From Ignavibacteriaceae bacterium (lineage in GTDB: Bacteria; Bacteroidota; Ignavibacteria; Ignavibacteriales; Ignavibacteriaceae): a stretch of DNA of 42,558 nt. The position numbers and the translations under genes are program-made. Where the stretch lies: the NCBI GenBank assembly GCA_013042995.1, contig JABDPB010000030.1, forward strand, positions 1 to 42,558, written 5' to 3'. Shown one piece after another: positions 17,740-26,329 of this stretch; within the stretch, counting starts at the first letter, position 1; the number at the start of each line of letters is the position of its first letter. Below the pieces are notes generated by a model. The model did no database searches. It had not been told where the DNA came from and worked only from the letters and a program-made list of their open reading frames with translations.

Positions 17740-18966
17740 ATCGCTTTTCCAACAGACCAGGGAATAAACTTTTATGAATTTACCGTTTCAAATAAAGCAA
17801 GTACTCCTTATAACCTGGAGGGTTTCAGTGCTGATGCAACTACTATATTGCTCGAATGGCAGGGAAGTACAGATCAGTATTACGTCTACAGGGGAACCAC
17901 TGCAGAGAATTTATCTTTGATTGATTCTGTTTTTGTAACCCAGTTTACGGATATCAATCTAAACATCGATCAGTTTTATTATTATGCAATTCAAGCTTAT
18001 GATTTAACAAAACCAGATCCTAATTCAAACCTATCAAGCGTGTTAGAGGTATACAGTCACTTTCCCGGTGAAGTTGAAACTGTTACTACAACTAGCAGTA
18101 AAACACTTACCGTGAAGTTTACTGAAAAGATGAGCAACACTATTGAAAACCTGCAAGCCTTCAAACTAAATAATGCAAGTTTTTCAGAGCCCGTAATTCC
18201 AAATTCAATTTCGCCAGCAAATCAATTTTCATATTTACTTACTTTTAGAGATGACATTCCAATTGGAGAAAATCAACTCATCATTAGTAATCTGAGGGAT
18301 TTATACCATTCTCCAATTCCACCCGCAACTGTTCAGTTTACTATGGACTCTACAATTGTATCCCCGGAGTTTTTTGTATCTTCCTTTAAAATTGTTGATG
18401 CATACACTGTTAGATTAGATTTTAATTTAGGAGTAGATGAACCTTTGGCATTAAATACAAACAACTATTCTTTCGATCCGGAAAATAAAGTTACTTCAGT
18501 TGCAGTTGGAAGTGATAAAAAATCGATTACATTAAATTTAAAGGGGCAAAAACCTGTTGGTTCAATTGGAAGGGAATATGTACTAAGGCTTTCAAATATA
18601 AACTCATCTGAAGAAACAGGCAGCATTCCCATAAATGAAGGAGCGGGGAGTTATATTGTTTTAACCAGCTTTACAAATGATCTATCGGAAGTTTACGTAT
18701 ATCCTAATCCAGTAGATGCTTCTATATATGAATCAATAACCTTTGCCAATCTGCCTCGCTATGCAAAGATTACAATTTGGTCAATCAGTGGAACAAAAAT
18801 TAATGAAATAGAAGAAAGTGATGGTAATGGTGGAATTACCTATGATCTTAAAGATTTTTCAGGCAGTATTATTTCATCAGGTGTTTACTTTTACAGGATA
18901 GTAATGTTGGATGAATCGAATGAGGAAAAGGAAGAAAAACTTGGTAAGTTTGCTGTGATTAGATAG
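17317..18966 (+). CDS. C-terminal part of the frameshifted subtilase, with T9SS sorting domain
   Basis: Continues the protease in the next frame. From about 17302 to 18966 the frame is open, beginning PGTVFSTAFFGSSAFIDAG, and holds three more Asp-rich repeats. A fibronectin-III-like module follows (STDQYYVYRGTTAENL to YYYAIQAYD), then two Ig/SbsA-like beta domains (VEVYSHF region and EFFVSSFKIVDAYTVRLDF). It ends in a type A T9SS sorting domain: VYVYPNPVDAS, KITIWSISGTKINEI and SSGVYFYRIV. There is no start codon near the junction; the first candidate for independent translation is TTG at 17848, which would remove the first part and give no export signal. Confidence 0.85.
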   Translation, partial: PGTVFSTAFFGSSAFIDAGDYNGDGKEELAVLLRSVSFFDVAPYYLLLVFNITSAGDLNILYEQILIDAATEFTSSFQRSENSIRFTDIDLDGQDELIVFVFPYSYIFKDFFGSDKVVSYKENINSNSIFVGDLNFNTVPEIAFPTDQGINFYEFTVSNKASTPYNLEGFSADATTILLEWQGSTDQYYVYRGTTAENLSLIDSVFVTQFTDINLNIDQFYYYAIQAYDLTKPDPNSNLSSVLEVYSHFPGEVETVTTTSSKTLTVKFTEKMSNTIENLQAFKLNNASFSEPVIPNSISPANQFSYLLTFRDDIPIGENQLIISNLRDLYHSPIPPATVQFTMDSTIVSPEFFVSSFKIVDAYTVRLDFNLGVDEPLALNTNNYSFDPENKVTSVAVGSDKKSITLNLKGQKPVGSIGREYVLRLSNINSSEETGSIPINEGAGSYIVLTSFTNDLSEVYVYPNPVDASIYESITFANLPRYAKITIWSISGTKINEIEESDGNGGITYDLKDFSGSIISSGVYFYRIVMLDESNEEKEEKLGKFAVIR

Positions 18967-18967
18967 A

Positions 18968-19534
18968 ATGAAAAAAAATAAAATACTTACGGTTTCAAAC
19001 CTACTTAGTTTCGTAAGATTACTTTTAATAATTCCTGTTTGGATTTTCTTCAATAATTTTCCTGATCAAAACTTTAGATATTTAGTTGCGGCTGCGGGAA
19101 TATTTGCAGTTATTACTGATGTTCTTGATGGTTATTTTGCACGAAAGTTTAACGAAGTTACCGAAGCAGGAAAAATAATTGATCCGCTTGCTGATAAAGT
19201 GTTGGTTGGATTTGTTGTAATTAAATTGTTTTTGATTGGCGAGATCCCAACTTATTATTTTTCAATGATTTTAGCCAGAGATGTGTTAATATTAATAGGC
19301 GGATCGCTACTAGCTGCAAAAACTAAATTTATTTTACCTTCTGACAAATATGGAAAAGCTACCGTTGTTTCAATCGGTTTAGTCCTGCTTTTGATCTTAA
19401 TAAATGTTGATAGAGAGTCAATATATTTTTTGTTTTTATATTATCTAAGCATAGGATTGATCATATTTTCATTTGGCAATTATGTATACAAAGGAATTTC
19501 AGCAATAAATAAATCGTATAATGAAGCTGTTTGA
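18968..19534 (+). CDS. pgsA: CDP-diacylglycerol-glycerol-3-phosphate 3-phosphatidyltransferase
   Basis: A 188-residue integral membrane enzyme of phosphatidylglycerol synthesis. The CDP-alcohol phosphotransferase motif is complete (D-x2-DG-x2-AR-x8-G-x3-D-x3-D): DVLDGYFAR, then EAGKIIDPLADK, at about residues 56-78. There are about five membrane segments, and the N-terminus (VSNLLSFVRLLLIIPVWIF) is typical. PgsA fits better than Pss or cardiolipin synthase by length and N-terminal pattern. It starts one base after the protease stop and overlaps ftsY by 14 bases. Confidence 0.9.
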   Translation: MKKNKILTVSNLLSFVRLLLIIPVWIFFNNFPDQNFRYLVAAAGIFAVITDVLDGYFARKFNEVTEAGKIIDPLADKVLVGFVVIKLFLIGEIPTYYFSMILARDVLILIGGSLLAAKTKFILPSDKYGKATVVSIGLVLLLILINVDRESIYFLFLYYLSIGLIIFSFGNYVYKGISAINKSYNEAV

Positions 19535-20462
19535 TAACATAGATTTAGAGAAATTAAAAAAGGGATTAACCAAAACCCGTACAAAATTATTTAATTCAGT
19601 AACGGAAGTATTTACTGGCAAGATTAAAATTGATGATGAGACTTTAGAAAAACTTGAGGAGATTCTGATTTCTGCTGATATAGGTTATGAACTTGTAGAA
19701 AAGATTGTAGAAAACGTTAGAGTCAAACTGAAGAGTGAAAAAGATCGCTCAAATATAAGTATAATAAATACAATAAAAGATGAATTGACACAAATCTTTG
19801 TTACAGAGAAAAGCAATGAAGAAAAAATTGATAAGAAACCTTACGTTATTTTAATTGTAGGTGTAAACGGAGTAGGGAAGACTACTACAATTGGAAAATT
19901 GGCTTATAATTTTAAGCGTTCGGGAGCAAAAGTTATTGTTGGTGCTGCTGATACGTTCAGAGCGGCAGCAAGCGAACAGCTCAATATTTGGGCAGAACGT
20001 GCCAGCGCAGATTTAATTCATAAACAATCAGGTGCTGATCCTTCGTCAGTGGCATTTGACACTATTAAAAAAGCTATTGACGAAAAATATGATGTTGCAA
20101 TGATTGATACGGCAGGAAGATTGCACAGCAAAACAAATCTTATGAGTGAATTGGATAAAATCAAACGTGCTATCAATAAAGTGCTCCCAGGTGCTCCTCA
20201 TGATACTTACTTAATTTTAGATGCAACTGTTGGACAAAATGCGCTCATTCAAGCAAAAGAATTCATAAAAGTAACCGACATAACCGGTTTAGTTATAACC
20301 AAATTAGATGGAACAGCTAAAGGAGGTTCTGTCTTTCAGATTTGCAACGCTCAAAAGATTCCTATCAAATATATCGGAGTTGGTGAAAGAATAGATGATT
20401 TACAAAAGTTTGATTCCACATCCTTTGTGGAAGCTATTTTTGGAAACGAAAAAATTAAATGA
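19521..20462 (+). CDS. ftsY: Signal recognition particle receptor FtsY
   Basis: A 313-residue SRP GTPase that docks ribosome-SRP complexes at the membrane. There is no acidic A domain: the protein starts almost directly with the N domain (about residues 1-95). The G domain then shows GVNGVGKTTTIGKLA (G1), DTFRAAASEQL (the SRP-family insertion box), DTAGRLHSKTNLM (G3), TKLDGTAKGG (G4) and YIGVGERIDDLQ. The FSLFNG-free C-terminus and the DTFRAAA motif indicate FtsY rather than Ffh, which would have an M domain. It overlaps pgsA, and the next tiny gene starts three bases after its stop. Confidence 0.96.
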   Translation: MKLFDNIDLEKLKKGLTKTRTKLFNSVTEVFTGKIKIDDETLEKLEEILISADIGYELVEKIVENVRVKLKSEKDRSNISIINTIKDELTQIFVTEKSNEEKIDKKPYVILIVGVNGVGKTTTIGKLAYNFKRSGAKVIVGAADTFRAAASEQLNIWAERASADLIHKQSGADPSSVAFDTIKKAIDEKYDVAMIDTAGRLHSKTNLMSELDKIKRAINKVLPGAPHDTYLILDATVGQNALIQAKEFIKVTDITGLVITKLDGTAKGGSVFQICNAQKIPIKYIGVGERIDDLQKFDSTSFVEAIFGNEKIK

Positions 20463-20465
20463 CTT

Positions 20466-20672
20466 ATGTTTATGCGCCGCCCAAAACATAGAATTTTTGA
20501 TTACACACCGCGTTTTTATAAACCGGAGCAAGATGATAAAGAAAGACGTAAGCGACGGCTAGGTTTTCAAAGGCAGAGAAAGATTAATAAACACAAACGA
20601 AGTCCATTGCTGTGGTTAGTGCTGATATTTCTTATAATATATATTTACTTGCAGTTAAGTGGAAGTATATAA
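20466..20672 (+). CDS. Small basic tail-anchored protein, function unknown
   Basis: A 68-residue protein: a strongly basic cytosolic part (MRRPKHRIFDYTPRFYKPEQ, then RKRRLGFQRQRKINKHKR) followed by one C-terminal membrane helix (LLWLVLIFLIIYIYLQL, about residues 49-65). The FDYTPRFYKPE stretch resembles short uncharacterised proteins of Bacteroidota. It starts three bases after ftsY, so it is probably co-transcribed and may be linked to membrane targeting, but this is inference. An in-frame second ATG exists at 20472. Confidence 0.7.
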   Translation: MFMRRPKHRIFDYTPRFYKPEQDDKERRKRRLGFQRQRKINKHKRSPLLWLVLIFLIIYIYLQLSGSI

Positions 20673-20719
20673 ACAGGGTAAAAGTAAGTTTACATAATAT
20701 ACATTATCGGACAAATATA

Positions 20720-22822
20720 TTATGGGTTTCTAAACCTTTCAATATTTTTATCCTTTCCAAATAATACTAATCTATCGTCTTCTTTTAGCTGGTAATGCGG
20801 ATCAGAAGTTATAATGTTTTCTTTTTGTGTATTATCTTCAAACAATTCCTTTTGTTGCTTTATCATTAGTACTTCCAAGCCAAACTTATTACGTAATTTA
20901 AGCTCAGAAAGACTTTTACCAATGTGCTCCTGAGTGACTGAAATTTCTGCGATTGAGTAACCTGCCGCTACCGCAGATGGAGTTGCTTCTTTAAGTGATT
21001 TCAAATCCTTCGATAAACCATCTACCAGATTTGCTTTGAGACTTTCTCTGTTATAAACAGATAAAACCTCCTGTCGAGTTACCGAACCTAATATTTTATA
21101 TCCAACTGTATCATCTATTACAGGTATCTGATCTACATTCCATTTACTGAATAAGCGTAAAACATAATCAAGATCATCATCCATTTTAACAGAAATTACA
21201 TTTGGTTTTGCAACATCGCGGGCAATTATTACTTCTTTTACTGAATCATAATCAGTCATAATGGGTCGAAGTTCTGTCTCTGTTATGATACCGGTAAGTA
21301 TACCTGTGCTATTTGTTATATAAAATGTATTGTTAGGACTTTCAATCATTTTTGCAATTAATTGTGGCAGCGAAGTAGTTTCAGGTATTAATTCGATTTT
21401 TTCTAATTTGATCTCACTGACTGAAACCGAATGAAGAAGATTAATTTCTTTGCCCTCTGAAATCTGATAACCTTGTTCTTCGAGATGTTTTACGTGAACT
21501 GACCTTTTAAGTACAATCCTGGAAATTGTAGTACTGATAATCACAGCAAGCATTAATGGAAGAATAAAAGTATAATCCTGTGTCATTTCAAATATTATCA
21601 TTATCGCGGTAATAGGTATTGTATTAACTCCTCCAAGCATAGCACCCATTCCTACAAGTGTAAACGTAACGGGATCTAGGTTTAAATCCCAAATGTAATT
21701 TGTTGAGATTGCAAACAGGTAACCAAGACAAGCACCCATAAACAATGATGGTGCAAATATTCCGCCAAAGCCTCCGGATGATAAAATTAAGGGGACTAAA
21801 ATAAACTTTAACAGAAGAAGAATCAGTACTATCTTCCAAATATGATTGCCTGCAAGAATATGATTGATTGCATTATATCCAATACCAAATACATCTTTGA
21901 AATAAAAGCCGCTTAACCCAACTAAAAGTCCAACTGATATCATAAGCAGCCATCTAGGTACACCCATCTTCAATATTTTTTTCTTAATCAGATAATCAAC
22001 TGCACTCGAATACCTTACAAAAAGAATTGCAGCCAGCCCAACTACAACACCCAGAATTGCAAACCAGTAAAGGCTTTCATAGCCACCTATTTCGGGAGAA
22101 GCAAATTGAAAAACCGATTCATTGCCAAGCAGTACTCTGGAAATTGCACTTGCTGTAACCGAGGCTAAAATTAGTGCGGAAAAAGTTGGAGTATGAAAAT
22201 CATTAAGAAGAATAATTTCCAGTGCGAAAAACACTCCACCCAATGGAGTATTAAAGATTGCCGCAATTGCAGCTCCTGAACCTGCCGCTGTAAAAATTCT
22301 TCTCCTCGAATCCGAAAGTCCTACAATATTACCGAGTTTACTCGCAACACCGCCGCCAAGTTGAGCAGCAGGTCCTTCAGGACCAACTGTTCCACCCGAT
22401 CCAATACAAATTACTGGTGCTAAGAAATGAAATATTGTTGTTCTAAGCGGTATATAGCCGCCACGCATGGCAACAGCTTTAATAACTTCAGCCACTCCCC
22501 TTTTTTCAGAAATCTTTGGAGCAAATAAAATCATAGTGCTTTGAATAAGCATTCCGATTGCAGGAATTACAACAACTACAGCGGCACCTAAAAAGAATAA
22601 TCCTTCAGCAGTTTGCTCAAAGAACAATACATTAAAAAATTCTATTGAATTGTGAAATAAAACAGCGGCAAGACCTGCAACTGCCCCAATAATTACTGCG
22701 AAGATGCTGAAGATAGTATAATCTGGAAAAGGAACTTTTGCTACAAGCGATTCAAGAAAACTTCTAAACGCTTTAGCACGATTTAAACTGGCAATTAAGT
22801 AACTCTTCTTTTCCTTTTCCAA
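20720..22822 (-). CDS. ClC-family chloride channel/transporter with CBS pair and RCK_C domain
   Basis: A 700-residue protein. The membrane part (about residues 30-450) has the ClC selectivity motifs GSGGTVGPEGP, including the external gating Glu, and GGFGGIFAPSLFMGA. A CBS pair follows (about 470-595: LPQLIAKMIES and RDVAKPNVISVKMDDDLDYVL), and then a TrkA-C/RCK_C domain at the C-terminus (HIGKSLSELKLRNKFGLEV to DDRLVLFGKDKNIERF). The internal proton Glu of E. coli ClcA (E203) appears to be Ile here (FFALEIILLNDF). The start is TTG at 22822. It converges on the ftsY group and is 10 bases downstream of the dehydrogenase gene. Confidence 0.92.
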   Translation of the reverse strand: MEKEKKSYLIASLNRAKAFRSFLESLVAKVPFPDYTIFSIFAVIIGAVAGLAAVLFHNSIEFFNVLFFEQTAEGLFFLGAAVVVVIPAIGMLIQSTMILFAPKISEKRGVAEVIKAVAMRGGYIPLRTTIFHFLAPVICIGSGGTVGPEGPAAQLGGGVASKLGNIVGLSDSRRRIFTAAGSGAAIAAIFNTPLGGVFFALEIILLNDFHTPTFSALILASVTASAISRVLLGNESVFQFASPEIGGYESLYWFAILGVVVGLAAILFVRYSSAVDYLIKKKILKMGVPRWLLMISVGLLVGLSGFYFKDVFGIGYNAINHILAGNHIWKIVLILLLLKFILVPLILSSGGFGGIFAPSLFMGACLGYLFAISTNYIWDLNLDPVTFTLVGMGAMLGGVNTIPITAIMIIFEMTQDYTFILPLMLAVIISTTISRIVLKRSVHVKHLEEQGYQISEGKEINLLHSVSVSEIKLEKIELIPETTSLPQLIAKMIESPNNTFYITNSTGILTGIITETELRPIMTDYDSVKEVIIARDVAKPNVISVKMDDDLDYVLRLFSKWNVDQIPVIDDTVGYKILGSVTRQEVLSVYNRESLKANLVDGLSKDLKSLKEATPSAVAAGYSIAEISVTQEHIGKSLSELKLRNKFGLEVLMIKQQKELFEDNTQKENIITSDPHYQLKEDDRLVLFGKDKNIERFRNP

Positions 22823-22832
22823 TCGGTTTCAA

Positions 22833-23687
22833 CTATTTATCATATTTAAAGAAGCCTTCGCCGTTTTTTCTCCCCAACTTATTTGCGGCAACCATTTTTT
22901 TAAGCAATGGGCACGGTCGGTACTTCGAATCATTGAATCCTGTATACAGAACATCCATTATTGCAAGACAAACATCGAGTCCGATGAAATCTGCAAGAGT
23001 TAAGGGACCCATTGGATGATTCATTCCAAGTTTCATTACAGTATCAATATCCTGAGCAGATGCTACACCCTCCATCAAAGTAAAAATAGCCTCATTTATC
23101 ATTGGCATTAAAACTCGGTTTGAAATAAATCCTGGATAATCAAAAACTTCGACCGGAACTTTATCTAATTTTTCTGTAAGCGCTTTTATTGTATTGAATG
23201 TTTCGTCACTGGTTGAATAGCCTCTTATTATTTCCACAAGTTTCATCATTGGAACAGGGTTCATAAAGTGCATTCCAATAAATTTATCGGGACGGGAAGC
23301 TGTGGAAAGTTCTGTAATAGAAATGGAAGAAGTATTCGATGCGAAGATTGAATCTAATTTAATTAAAGAGTTTAACTTATTAAAAATATGTAGTTTAACT
23401 TCTTTTTTTTCAAAAACTGCTTCAATAACTAGGTCAGAGTCTGAAGGTGTATTCTCAATTCCGGAAATCTTGCTAATTTTTTTTAGTGTTTGTTCTTTTT
23501 CTATTTCAGTTATTTTTTCTTTTTTAATCTGTCTATCAAGGTTTTTTGTAATTGTTGCAATTGAACGATTTAGTAATTCCTCATTCATATCTACAAGATT
23601 TACGTCGAATCCCTTTGTTGCAAACACATGAGCAATGCCGTTACCCATTGTGCCTCCACCAATTACAGCTATTTTTTTAATATCCAC
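22833..23687 (-). CDS. 3-hydroxybutyryl-CoA dehydrogenase
   Basis: A 284-residue NAD(P)-dependent enzyme that reduces acetoacetyl-CoA or oxidises 3-hydroxybutyryl-CoA. The Rossmann motif VIGGGTMGNGIAH is at about residues 8-20, followed by an acidic residue at the end of strand 2 (NLVDMN), suggesting NAD preference. The family signature FIGMHFMNPVPMMKLVEII and the C-terminal domain (FISNRVLMPMINEAI, then HPMGPLTLADFIGLD) are intact. The start is GTG at 23687, preceded by AAAGGGG as a good Shine-Dalgarno. It directly follows the thiolase gene (19 bases), forming a two-step pathway. Confidence 0.94.
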   Translation of the reverse strand: MDIKKIAVIGGGTMGNGIAHVFATKGFDVNLVDMNEELLNRSIATITKNLDRQIKKEKITEIEKEQTLKKISKISGIENTPSDSDLVIEAVFEKKEVKLHIFNKLNSLIKLDSIFASNTSSISITELSTASRPDKFIGMHFMNPVPMMKLVEIIRGYSTSDETFNTIKALTEKLDKVPVEVFDYPGFISNRVLMPMINEAIFTLMEGVASAQDIDTVMKLGMNHPMGPLTLADFIGLDVCLAIMDVLYTGFNDSKYRPCPLLKKMVAANKLGRKNGEGFFKYDK

Positions 23688-23706
23688 AATAAAGCCCCTT
23701 TCTCAA

Positions 23707-24885
23707 TTAATTATAATTTTTAACGATTAATGCAGAAGCTTCTCCGCCACCGATGCAAAGAGAAGCTAATCCATAATTGGAATTTCTCTTTTTCATTTCA
23801 TGAATCAGAGTAACAAGAATTCTTGCTCCGCTTGCTCCAATTGGGTGTCCCAGGGCAACCGCACCTCCGTTCACGTTTACTATGTCCGGATTCAATTTAA
23901 GAAGTTTGTTATTGGCTAAAGAAACTACCGCAAAAGCTTCGTTAATTTCAAACAAATCAATATCATCGAGCTTAAGATTAGCTTTTGCAACTACTTTATT
24001 TATTGCATCTGTTGGTGCGATTGTAAATTCAACTGGTGCTTTTGCTGCTGAAGCTTGATCTACAATTTCTACAAGAGGAGTTAAACCTAATTCTTTTGCT
24101 TTATCTTCACTCATTACAAGCAGGGAAGCTGCGCCATCGTTGATACTTGATGCATTAGCTGCAGTAACAACACCGTCTTTATCAAATACAGGTCTAAGTT
24201 TTGGAATTTTTTCAAATTTGACTTTTGTAGGTTCTTCATCGTCTTTTACGATTACCTCTTCCCTACCGATTCTTGCTTTCACTTCAATAATTTCGTCTGC
24301 AAATTTTCCTGATTTCTGTGCATCAAGTGCTTTTTTGTATGAGTTGATTGAAAACTCATCCAGTTCTTCCCTGCTGAATTTAAAGTCTTTTGCACAAGCT
24401 TCGGCACAGTTGCCCATATGAACATTGTTATATACATCCCACAATCCATCTTTAACCATTGAATCGTAAACCTGTCCGTGACCGAGACGATAACCATTAC
24501 GTGCTTTATCCAGTAGATAGGGTGAGTTACTCATACTTTCTTGCCCGCCAGCAACTACTATTTTTGCATTATCAGTCTGAATTGCCTGGTGTGCAAGCAT
24601 AACTGCTTTCAGTCCGCTACCGCAAACTTTGTTAATAGTCATGCACTCAGTTTTTTCTGGAAGCCCTGCAAATATTGCTGCTTGTCTTGCAGGGGCCTGG
24701 CCAATTCCGGCAGTCAACACATTTCCCATAATAACTTCATCAACTTTTTCAGGTGGTAGTTTCGAATCTTCCAAAGTGTGTCTAATAGCCATGCTGCCAA
24801 GCTGGCTGGCAGAAAATGAAGAGAGGGAGCCTCCAAAAGCCCCAATTGGAGTTCTTTTTGCAGAAGTGATTACAACTTTTTTCAT
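23707..24885 (-). CDS. Acetyl-CoA C-acetyltransferase (thiolase)
   Basis: A 392-residue thiolase. The nucleophilic Cys is residue 88 in NKVCGSGLKAVM. Also present are GGQESMSNSPYL, the NEAFAV motif, the catalytic His in GGAVALGHPIGASG and the second Cys in CIGGGEASAL. The length and motif spacing fit the biosynthetic acetoacetyl-CoA thiolase (AtoB/ThlA/PhaA), but degradative use in beta-oxidation is possible. It is first in a two-gene unit with hydroxybutyryl-CoA dehydrogenase. GAGGGTAAA just before the ATG is a usable Shine-Dalgarno. Confidence 0.94.
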   Translation of the reverse strand: MKKVVITSAKRTPIGAFGGSLSSFSASQLGSMAIRHTLEDSKLPPEKVDEVIMGNVLTAGIGQAPARQAAIFAGLPEKTECMTINKVCGSGLKAVMLAHQAIQTDNAKIVVAGGQESMSNSPYLLDKARNGYRLGHGQVYDSMVKDGLWDVYNNVHMGNCAEACAKDFKFSREELDEFSINSYKKALDAQKSGKFADEIIEVKARIGREEVIVKDDEEPTKVKFEKIPKLRPVFDKDGVVTAANASSINDGAASLLVMSEDKAKELGLTPLVEIVDQASAAKAPVEFTIAPTDAINKVVAKANLKLDDIDLFEINEAFAVVSLANNKLLKLNPDIVNVNGGAVALGHPIGASGARILVTLIHEMKKRNSNYGLASLCIGGGEASALIVKNYN

Positions 24886-24962
24886 TTTACCCTCGGAATA
24901 ATTATTTTAATTCGTTTATAAAATTAAGGAATTACTTTCAAATAAGCAGGATTATTTAAAGT

Positions 24963-26078
24963 TTAACTTTTTGCCGTAACAGCTGAAAGTTCGAAAATAA
25001 GGTTTGCCGATAAAAGATTTGGATTAATATTGTTACGTGTTAACGAAATTAGCTTATCTAATTTTACGGAAATCGAATTTAAATCTGTTTCAGGAAATTT
25101 AGAGTTAAATTTTTCGAGTGTTTCTCTGTAATCATTAAAAAAGAAATCCTTTAAATTATACTTATTTTTAAGCAAATCATTTAACCAAATTATCATCATT
25201 TTAACTACTGCAGGATAATTCTGAATTGGTTGATCGCCTAAGACGCTGTTCAGTTCATCAAAAGCAGAGCTAAATTTTCTTCCAAATGAAAATCGTAATA
25301 TTGCGATAGTCTTTTCTTTCAGCCTGAAAATGTCCATTTCAATTAGCTGCAATGCTGTTTGAACAGATCCATTTGCAAAAGGAGTTACAGCTTTTATTAC
25401 CTGTTCTTCTGATTCAAAAAATTTCTTTAGAATATATGCGATATCTTTTTCAGCTAATGGATCAAAATTTATTCTCCAGCATCGTGAAATAATTGTGCGA
25501 CGCAATTTTGAAACCTGCGATGTGCACAAAATAAAAATAACATTCTCCGGTGGTTCTTCAAGATTTTTAAGCAACGCATTTTGAGCTTCTTCATTCATTA
25601 AATGTGCATCGTTTATAATTATAAAGCGCCTTTCAATCTCACTAAAATCAAGTGAAAGGAATTTTTTGATATCCCTAATGCTGCTGATTTTAATATTATT
25701 TGCTTTTGGAAGGTATATTTTATGGAAAGGATTTTGAATTTTTAGCGATAGTTGCTCTCTTAAAAGTTCAATTTCATCATTAGTAAGTTTTTCCGTCGGC
25801 GATGTGGAATCAGTTTCACCTTTTCCCCTCGGAAGTGGAATAATATATTTAACGTAAGGTTCTGATAACAGTTCAATTTGTGAAAGTACTCTATTAATGT
25901 TCGATTTTTTAGTTTGGCTTGCAACACTTTGTGCAAATTTTGTTGCAGTATATTCTTTACCTGTACCGTTAATGCCAGAAAATAAAAGTGCGTGTGGAAT
26001 GTTTTTTGATTTAAGAAAACCGTTTAGAATTGTTTTTACTTGTTGCTGTCCCGGAATTTCATCCAGAAAATTTTTCAT
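24963..26078 (-). CDS. holB: DNA polymerase III delta' subunit
   Basis: A 371-residue clamp-loader AAA+ protein. The N-terminus reads DEIPGQQQVKTILNGFLKS; the P-loop-like segment SGINGTGKEYTATKFAQ has Glu after the Lys, so ATP binding is doubtful, as in other delta' subunits. The sensor/arginine region is NALLKNLEEPPENVIFILCTS followed by RRTIISRCWRINF (the SRC motif). The zinc-binding Cys cluster seen in E. coli delta' is missing. It lies 24 bases downstream of the DUF2795 gene, which is not transcribed through it; the arrangement is M23, DUF2795, holB in the minus direction. Confidence 0.9.
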   Translation of the reverse strand: MKNFLDEIPGQQQVKTILNGFLKSKNIPHALLFSGINGTGKEYTATKFAQSVASQTKKSNINRVLSQIELLSEPYVKYIIPLPRGKGETDSTSPTEKLTNDEIELLREQLSLKIQNPFHKIYLPKANNIKISSIRDIKKFLSLDFSEIERRFIIINDAHLMNEEAQNALLKNLEEPPENVIFILCTSQVSKLRRTIISRCWRINFDPLAEKDIAYILKKFFESEEQVIKAVTPFANGSVQTALQLIEMDIFRLKEKTIAILRFSFGRKFSSAFDELNSVLGDQPIQNYPAVVKMMIIWLNDLLKNKYNLKDFFFNDYRETLEKFNSKFPETDLNSISVKLDKLISLTRNNINPNLLSANLIFELSAVTAKS

Positions 26079-26102
26079 CAGTAATAAATAACTATTGAAG
26101 AT

Positions 26103-26324
26103 TTAAAATTCATCTTCGTTGTAAAAGAAGTCTTCATCGGAGGGATAATCAGGCCAAATATCCTCTATTGTTTCGTAAGGTTCATCTGAATCTTCTAGCT
26201 CCTTTAAATTCTCAATTACTTCATATGGAGCACCAATTCTGTCAGCATACTCAATTAATTCTTCTTTAGTAGCCGGCCACGGAGCGTCATCCAGAAAAGC
26301 GGCTAATTCAACAGTCCATATCAT
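26103..26324 (-). CDS. DUF2795 domain protein, very acidic
   Basis: A 73-residue protein. The DUF2795 pattern is clear: DDAPWPATKEELIEYADRIG, then APYEVIENLKELED. About a third of all residues are Asp or Glu and only three are Lys or Arg. The C-terminal tail (PDYPSDEDFFYNEDEF) is almost purely acidic and aromatic. Short proteins of this family occur in Chlorobi, Bacteroidota and Cyanobacteria; their role is unknown. It begins five bases after the stop of the M23 peptidase gene. Confidence 0.85.
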   Translation of the reverse strand: MIWTVELAAFLDDAPWPATKEELIEYADRIGAPYEVIENLKELEDSDEPYETIEDIWPDYPSDEDFFYNEDEF

Positions 26325-26329
26325 CGAAT

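Noticed and set aside
20693-20724. Inverted repeat CATAATATA / TATATTATG between ftsY group and clc
   Set aside because: The 9-base AT-only stem has a 14-base loop and no T-run, so it is too weak to call a bidirectional terminator.
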